NCBI GenBank assembly: GCA_049317265.1
Contig: JBMOIP010000014.1
Location: 1-64,000 of the forward strand
Reading direction: 5' to 3'
DNA: 64,000 nucleotides
Source of the DNA: CAIVAT01 sp049317265
Lineage (GTDB): Bacteria; Bacteroidota; Bacteroidia; Bacteroidales; FEN-979
Positions 60,350 through 64,000 of this stretch are shown in pieces (the first letter of the stretch is position 1; every line of letters begins with the position of its first letter). A program made the position numbers and the translations under genes. The notes beneath the pieces were generated by a model that searched no databases, was not told the origin of the DNA, and saw only the letters and a program-made list of their open reading frames with translations.

Positions 60350-61535
60350 ACCGTGTCATGTTTTGGGGATCAACAGGTTTTGAAGGAGGTGACTCCAATC
60401 TGAGAGGATCCACAGGCGACCCGTTCCGGTATACGCGGAAATCGAGATGTGAACCCGTTGAAAGACCACTGCTCCCAACATATCCGATAACTTCTCCCTG
60501 AACTACATTGCTGCCGGCTTTCAACCCTTTGGCATACCCCGATAAATGGGCATAGGTGGTTGTATAGACCGAATTATGACGGATACTGATAAACCGGCCA
60601 TATCCTCCGTGAAATCCAAGTTCATTGATGTGGCCGTTGCCCAGTGCAACAACTGGCGTACCTTTAGGGGCTGAATAATCAACGCCAAAATGGGGCCGGA
60701 CAATTCTCAGAATGGGGTGCATCCTTGCCCTCGAAAAATGGGAGCTGATCCGTGAAAATTTAAGCGGAGCCTTTAAAAATGAGCGCTGCAGACTCTGTCC
60801 GTTTTCATCAAAATACTCGCCTTTTCCCCCTTGCTCAAAATGATAGGCGTAGAAGTCCTTCCCATTGCTGTGAAATTGTGCGGCCAGAATTTTGTCAATT
60901 CCAACCATTTTACTTTCTACAAAAACCTCCTCATAGACAACTTTGAAATGATCTCCCTTTTGCAATCCATAAAAATCTATGGTCCATGCATATACATCAG
61001 AAAGGGCCAGTCCGAGATTTACATCCAGTTTGTTTTCAACAAAGCAGTTCCATAGTGAACTGGTGATTGTGCCTGTTGCTGTTTTAACCAGCCTGGTGAC
61101 CTTTTTCTTCTCCTTATATATTTTCACTGTGTCACGAAGATCATACACCACAAAATCGATCGGGTTGATCTCATAGATAAAGTACAAGGTTTTTTTTGTT
61201 GAATCTTTAGAGACAATTCTGGCAAACCTGTTGCCGGCCTTCAGTTTTCTCACATCGAAAACGCCTCCGCCATTATTGGCCATCTGATCTATCATGCTAT
61301 TTGGTACATAACTGCCAAGGAGGGTCGAAAGGTTCTGATTATTTGCAACTACTCCATGGACGATTTCCATACCTTCAAGGGTGATTCCAAAGGCAACCGT
61401 GGGGGCGGTGACCGGAGCGACAGGTTTGTCAGTTGCTCTCTCCCGCTGCGAATAGATAAGCACTCCAATGACGACTATCACGATGAGTACAACAAAGAGT
61501 GCAATAAGCGAGTAAATTCCATTGAGTTTTTTCAT
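60264..61535 (-). CDS. M23-family (LytM-type) metallopeptidase
   Basis: A 423-residue protein anchored by an N-terminal membrane helix (SLIALFVVLIVIVVIGVLIYS). A beta-rich region follows, then the LytM core at about 265-385, with HPILRIVRPHFGVDYSAPKGTPVVA (H and the H-x-x-x-D pair), VYTTTYAHLSGYAKG and GYVGSSGLSTGSHLDFRVY. It is expected to cut peptidoglycan cross-bridges in the periplasm. The 3' end overlaps the EXPERA gene by 86 bp. A short gap (14 bp) separates it from the metallophosphoesterase gene, which is upstream in the same orientation. Confidence 0.92.
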   Translation of the reverse strand: MKKLNGIYSLIALFVVLIVIVVIGVLIYSQRERATDKPVAPVTAPTVAFGITLEGMEIVHGVVANNQNLSTLLGSYVPNSMIDQMANNGGGVFDVRKLKAGNRFARIVSKDSTKKTLYFIYEINPIDFVVYDLRDTVKIYKEKKKVTRLVKTATGTITSSLWNCFVENKLDVNLGLALSDVYAWTIDFYGLQKGDHFKVVYEEVFVESKMVGIDKILAAQFHSNGKDFYAYHFEQGGKGEYFDENGQSLQRSFLKAPLKFSRISSHFSRARMHPILRIVRPHFGVDYSAPKGTPVVALGNGHINELGFHGGYGRFISIRHNSVYTTTYAHLSGYAKGLKAGSNVVQGEVIGYVGSSGLSTGSHLDFRVYRNGSPVDPLRLESPPSKPVDPQNMTRFRQLVSKMDVHVSTSSKQEKPETETRVR

Positions 61536-61549
61536 CCGGAGAACGAAAT

Positions 61550-62707
61550 TTAATCAAACAACAATTTTATCTGAACAATTTCTGGCCTGTTCCCAAGCCT
61601 GACAGGAGGTCCCCAGGTGCCAAATCCGGTGGAAACAAAAAAGTGGGTCTTTCCGATGAGTTTGTAACCCCGGCTGACCTCATACATGGCATTGGTGATA
61701 TAATTGAAAGGCCACATCTGCCCGTGATGTGTATGCCCCGACAATTGAAGGTCAACACCCAGTTCTGCAGGTTTTTCCAGGTTAAATGGCTGGTGGTCCA
61801 TAAGGATCACCGGGTAGGTAAGGTCTACCTGTTCCATCAACTCAGCCAGCTCCTTACGGGGTTTCCCGGTAAATCTTGGCTTGTCCCTGTCATCCCGTCC
61901 AACCAGGTAAAACCGGTGATCGATCAGGATCGCAGTATCACGTAACACATTTACACCGTGTTCTCTGAGGTACTTTACGGCCGGTTCTGCCCCGCCAATA
62001 TACTCATGATTGCCGGTGATGGCATAAACGCCCAGTTTGGCTTTTATTTGTACCAGGTTGGCTCCGAGGTTGTTCTTGATCACGGGGGCAAGGTCTTCAT
62101 CCACTACATCCCCTGCGAAGAGTACAATATCGGGATGGAGCCCGTTGATGGTCGAAACCAGCTTGTTGGCTTTCCGTTTGGCGATAATGGTACCGAGATG
62201 GATATCAGAAGCCATCACAATGGTCAGCGATTTTCCACCAGTAACAACTTTATGAACATGCAGTTCCAGTTTGCGCGTCACCGGCATCCGGGCATTGATG
62301 AAGCCGATTCCCACAACCATTGTAACCAGGGCCAGTGAAAAATATAAAACAATAAGTTTTGTTTGCTGGTAATCAGCGTAAAAAGAGGAGGGAAACAGGT
62401 GAAAAAAAAGGTTGATGACCCTGGCAAAATCAATAAACAACGCAATCAGGATAAAGTAAAGCATGAATGCCAGCCAGAAGGAGCCAATCCAGGTAATGAC
62501 CCCTGTCAATGCGCAGGGATAGGTTCGCTCTAAAATTCTGGCAAGGACAAATGTGGAGGCGATGACCCAGAATCCTGTAATATACCATGGTCTCCAGCAG
62601 GAACCTGCCGGTATGGCCTGCAAACCACGGATAAAAATATAACTGTTTACCAGTCCGTAAACAACGGTGACTACACTGATAAATATGATGAACATACTTG
62701 TTTTCAA
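61550..62707 (-). CDS. Membrane-associated metallophosphoesterase (YkuE-like)
   Basis: A 385-residue protein with four to five N-terminal helices (to about 150), then a calcineurin-like phosphoesterase domain: MASDIHLGTII, FAGDVVDED, TGNHEYIGG, ILMDHQP and QLSGHTHHGQMWP, which give the two-metal site. YkuE-type enzymes hydrolyse lipid- or UDP-linked phosphates; the substrate here is not shown. A TAACTTTG -7 element on the minus strand at 62740-62747 probably drives it together with the M23 gene. Confidence 0.9.
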   Translation of the reverse strand: MKTSMFIIFISVVTVVYGLVNSYIFIRGLQAIPAGSCWRPWYITGFWVIASTFVLARILERTYPCALTGVITWIGSFWLAFMLYFILIALFIDFARVINLFFHLFPSSFYADYQQTKLIVLYFSLALVTMVVGIGFINARMPVTRKLELHVHKVVTGGKSLTIVMASDIHLGTIIAKRKANKLVSTINGLHPDIVLFAGDVVDEDLAPVIKNNLGANLVQIKAKLGVYAITGNHEYIGGAEPAVKYLREHGVNVLRDTAILIDHRFYLVGRDDRDKPRFTGKPRKELAELMEQVDLTYPVILMDHQPFNLEKPAELGVDLQLSGHTHHGQMWPFNYITNAMYEVSRGYKLIGKTHFFVSTGFGTWGPPVRLGNRPEIVQIKLLFD

Positions 62708-62827
62708 GGTTTTTTCTCTTTTTAATGATATTCAGGCCTCAAAGTTACCGATATAAAAAATATACTTCTAAATTTGTTTGCTGTACCATAGCGTTAACCT
62801 CTGAAAGATGACGTCACGCTTCCCCAA

Positions 62828-62847
62828 CATCAGGCTTCAGCCTGATG
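62828..62847. promoter_or_regulatory. 20-nt palindrome before the symporter gene
   Basis: CATCAGGCTTCAGCCTGATG has two 9-nt arms that are exact inverses around TC. It ends 13 bp before the symporter start codon, so it may be an operator or a hairpin that affects translation. Confidence 0.4.
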
Positions 62848-62860
62848 AAAAACAGACCAT

Positions 62861-64000
62861 ATGACAGACACAGGATTTGTTCTCAGCTGGATAGACTACA
62901 CGATCATGATCGTCTATTTCGTTTTTGTGCTTGGTATCGGCTGGGCGCTGAAACGATATATGAAAGATGCCAACGCTTTTCTGGAAGCCGGGCGCTCCAT
63001 GCCTGCCTGGGTAGCAGGCCTGGCGTTCATTTCCACCAACCTGGGTGCCCTCGAGGTAATGGGTATGACTGGTTCCGGGGCAAAATACGGGATGCTTACA
63101 ACGCACTTCTACTGGATCGGAGCGATTCCGGCTATGGTATTTCTCGCCCTCTTCATGATGCCGTTTTATTACGGGTCGAAGGCCAGATCGGTGCCTGAGT
63201 ACCTGAAACTAAGGTATGATGAGAAAACCCGCGGATTGAATGCGATCCTTTTTGCCGTGATGACCATTCTCGCATCCGGTATTTCCATGTATGCACTTGC
63301 CATCCTGATGGAAAAAGTGTTAGGCTGGAATTTCCATCTCAGCCTGGTCCTCTCCGCGGCTATTGTCCTTGCCTATACTTATCTCGGCGGGCTTTCATCA
63401 GCAATCTATAATGAAGTACTTCAGTTCTTTATCATCGTCATCGGATTACTGCCCATCGTCATTCTCTGCATGAAGGATCTGGGTGGGTGGAATGGTCTCC
63501 AGGAGCAACTGGCGCCGATTGTCACGTCAAAAGGTTTTGCTGCCGACACCTGGACCACCACGTGGAAATACACCGGGGCGGCAAAGTCCAACCCGATGGG
63601 GGTGGAGTGGTATGGAATTTTCGCAGGCCTCGGCTTCGTCCTCTCATTTGGCTACTGGTGTACTAATTTCCTCATTGTCCAGCGTGCCATGTCGGCCGAA
63701 TCTCCAACGGCCGCAAGGAACACCCCGCTCATCGGCGCATTGCCGAAAATGTTCATACCTTTCCTCATCATTGTTCCCGGAATTGCTGCGCTGGTTCTGA
63801 TGAACACCCCCGGAAAAGGCTTTTCACTGCCGCTCAACGAAGCCGGGCAACCCATATGGGATTACACCATCATCATGCTGTTGAAGCAATATTTGCCGGC
63901 CGGTGTCCTAGGGCTTGGCATCACTGCCCTTTTGGCCTCGTTTATGTCGGGGATGGCAGGGAATGTTTCGGCATTTAATACCGTTTGGACCTATGACATT
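62861..64000 (+). CDS. Sodium:solute symporter, 5' part only
   Basis: An ATG at 62861 opens 380 codons that run to the window edge without a stop, so no closed reading frame exists here. The protein has at least nine of the expected 13-14 helices and SSS-family segments: MTDTGFVLSWIDYTIMIVY, FLEAGRSMPAWVAGLAFIST, LGALEVMGMTG, KARSVPEYLKLRYDE, LAYTYLGGLSSAIYNEVLQFF, WYGIFAGLGFVLSFGYWCTNFLIVQRAMSA and LASFMSGMAGNVSAFNTVW. It resembles the SGLT-type branch for sugars. The substrate cannot be fixed; the nearby galactose genes make a sugar plausible. Confidence 0.92.
   Translation, partial: MTDTGFVLSWIDYTIMIVYFVFVLGIGWALKRYMKDANAFLEAGRSMPAWVAGLAFISTNLGALEVMGMTGSGAKYGMLTTHFYWIGAIPAMVFLALFMMPFYYGSKARSVPEYLKLRYDEKTRGLNAILFAVMTILASGISMYALAILMEKVLGWNFHLSLVLSAAIVLAYTYLGGLSSAIYNEVLQFFIIVIGLLPIVILCMKDLGGWNGLQEQLAPIVTSKGFAADTWTTTWKYTGAAKSNPMGVEWYGIFAGLGFVLSFGYWCTNFLIVQRAMSAESPTAARNTPLIGALPKMFIPFLIIVPGIAALVLMNTPGKGFSLPLNEAGQPIWDYTIIMLLKQYLPAGVLGLGITALLASFMSGMAGNVSAFNTVWTYDI

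Noticed and set aside
62845..63198. 117-aa plus-strand frame at the symporter start
   Set aside because: It is out of phase with the symporter frame that starts at 62861, which shows the SSS family motifs.

Overview
The window is chromosomal DNA of a Bacteroidota bacterium, probably a Bacteroidales/Marinilabiliales-type environmental member. The signs are: many secreted proteins ending in a type IX secretion (T9SS) sorting domain, LytTR-type and propeller-type sensors, FISUMP-domain proteins, promoters with the TTG-N19/20-TAnnTTTG architecture, A-rich leaders instead of strong Shine-Dalgarno sites, and a flexirubin/aryl-polyene-type pigment locus with a tyrosine ammonia-lyase. No taxonomic marker gene is present, so the assignment is by gene content only.

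Layout. 1-4169 (minus strand): pigment operon, transcribed tyrosine ammonia-lyase > FabG-like reductase > ketosynthase > acyl carrier protein > acyltransferase (cut by the window edge). 4340-4377: divergent promoters for this operon and for tRNA-Arg(ACG) at 4459-4532. 4488-11067: a 6.5 kb integrated element bounded by 88-bp direct repeats that carry the 3' part of the tRNA and its terminator. It encodes a tyrosine integrase, an AlpA/excisionase-like HTH protein, a putative replication protein followed by an iteron-like region, a P27-type terminase small subunit and a RimK-like ATP-grasp ligase, and no capsid or tail genes. This looks like a phage satellite. 11068-31644: secreted and surface proteins (T9SS cargo, FISUMP and SUMF1-like domains, lipoproteins, WD40, TPR, transglutaminase), a B12-binding radical SAM protein, an esterase and a CPBP protease. 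A 1,060-residue T9SS protein here is split by one in-frame stop. 31769-32286: a GxxExxY (PD-(D/E)XK-like) gene enclosed by 44-bp inverted repeats. 32303-45403: GH31 glucosidase, AI-2E-type transporter, a propeller histidine kinase with its LytTR response regulator, a giant T9SS protein with an outer-membrane barrel protein, and an NTF2-like/HxlR divergent pair. 45418-53194: one minus-strand operon, GH2 beta-mannosidase > GH92 mannosidase > EamA transporter > M64 peptidase. 53360-64000: galactokinase, PPK2, prolyl oligopeptidase, aldose 1-epimerase, an SDR, an EXPERA-domain protein, M23 peptidase, metallophosphoesterase and the 5' part of a sodium:solute symporter.

How it works together. The right half is dominated by glycan and peptide turnover: mannosidases, glucosidase, galactokinase with mutarotase, S9/M23/M64 peptidases, sugar-type symporter. 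There is no SusC/SusD pair in the window. The middle holds cell-surface and exported proteins, two of which share a CRP-like operator placed identically relative to their promoters.

The most interesting items are the GxxExxY unit with long terminal inverted repeats together with three ORF-less palindromes of similar sequence elsewhere in the window, and the small terminase-bearing satellite carrying a RimK-like peptide ligase. All family calls are from reading protein sequences by eye; no database search was run.
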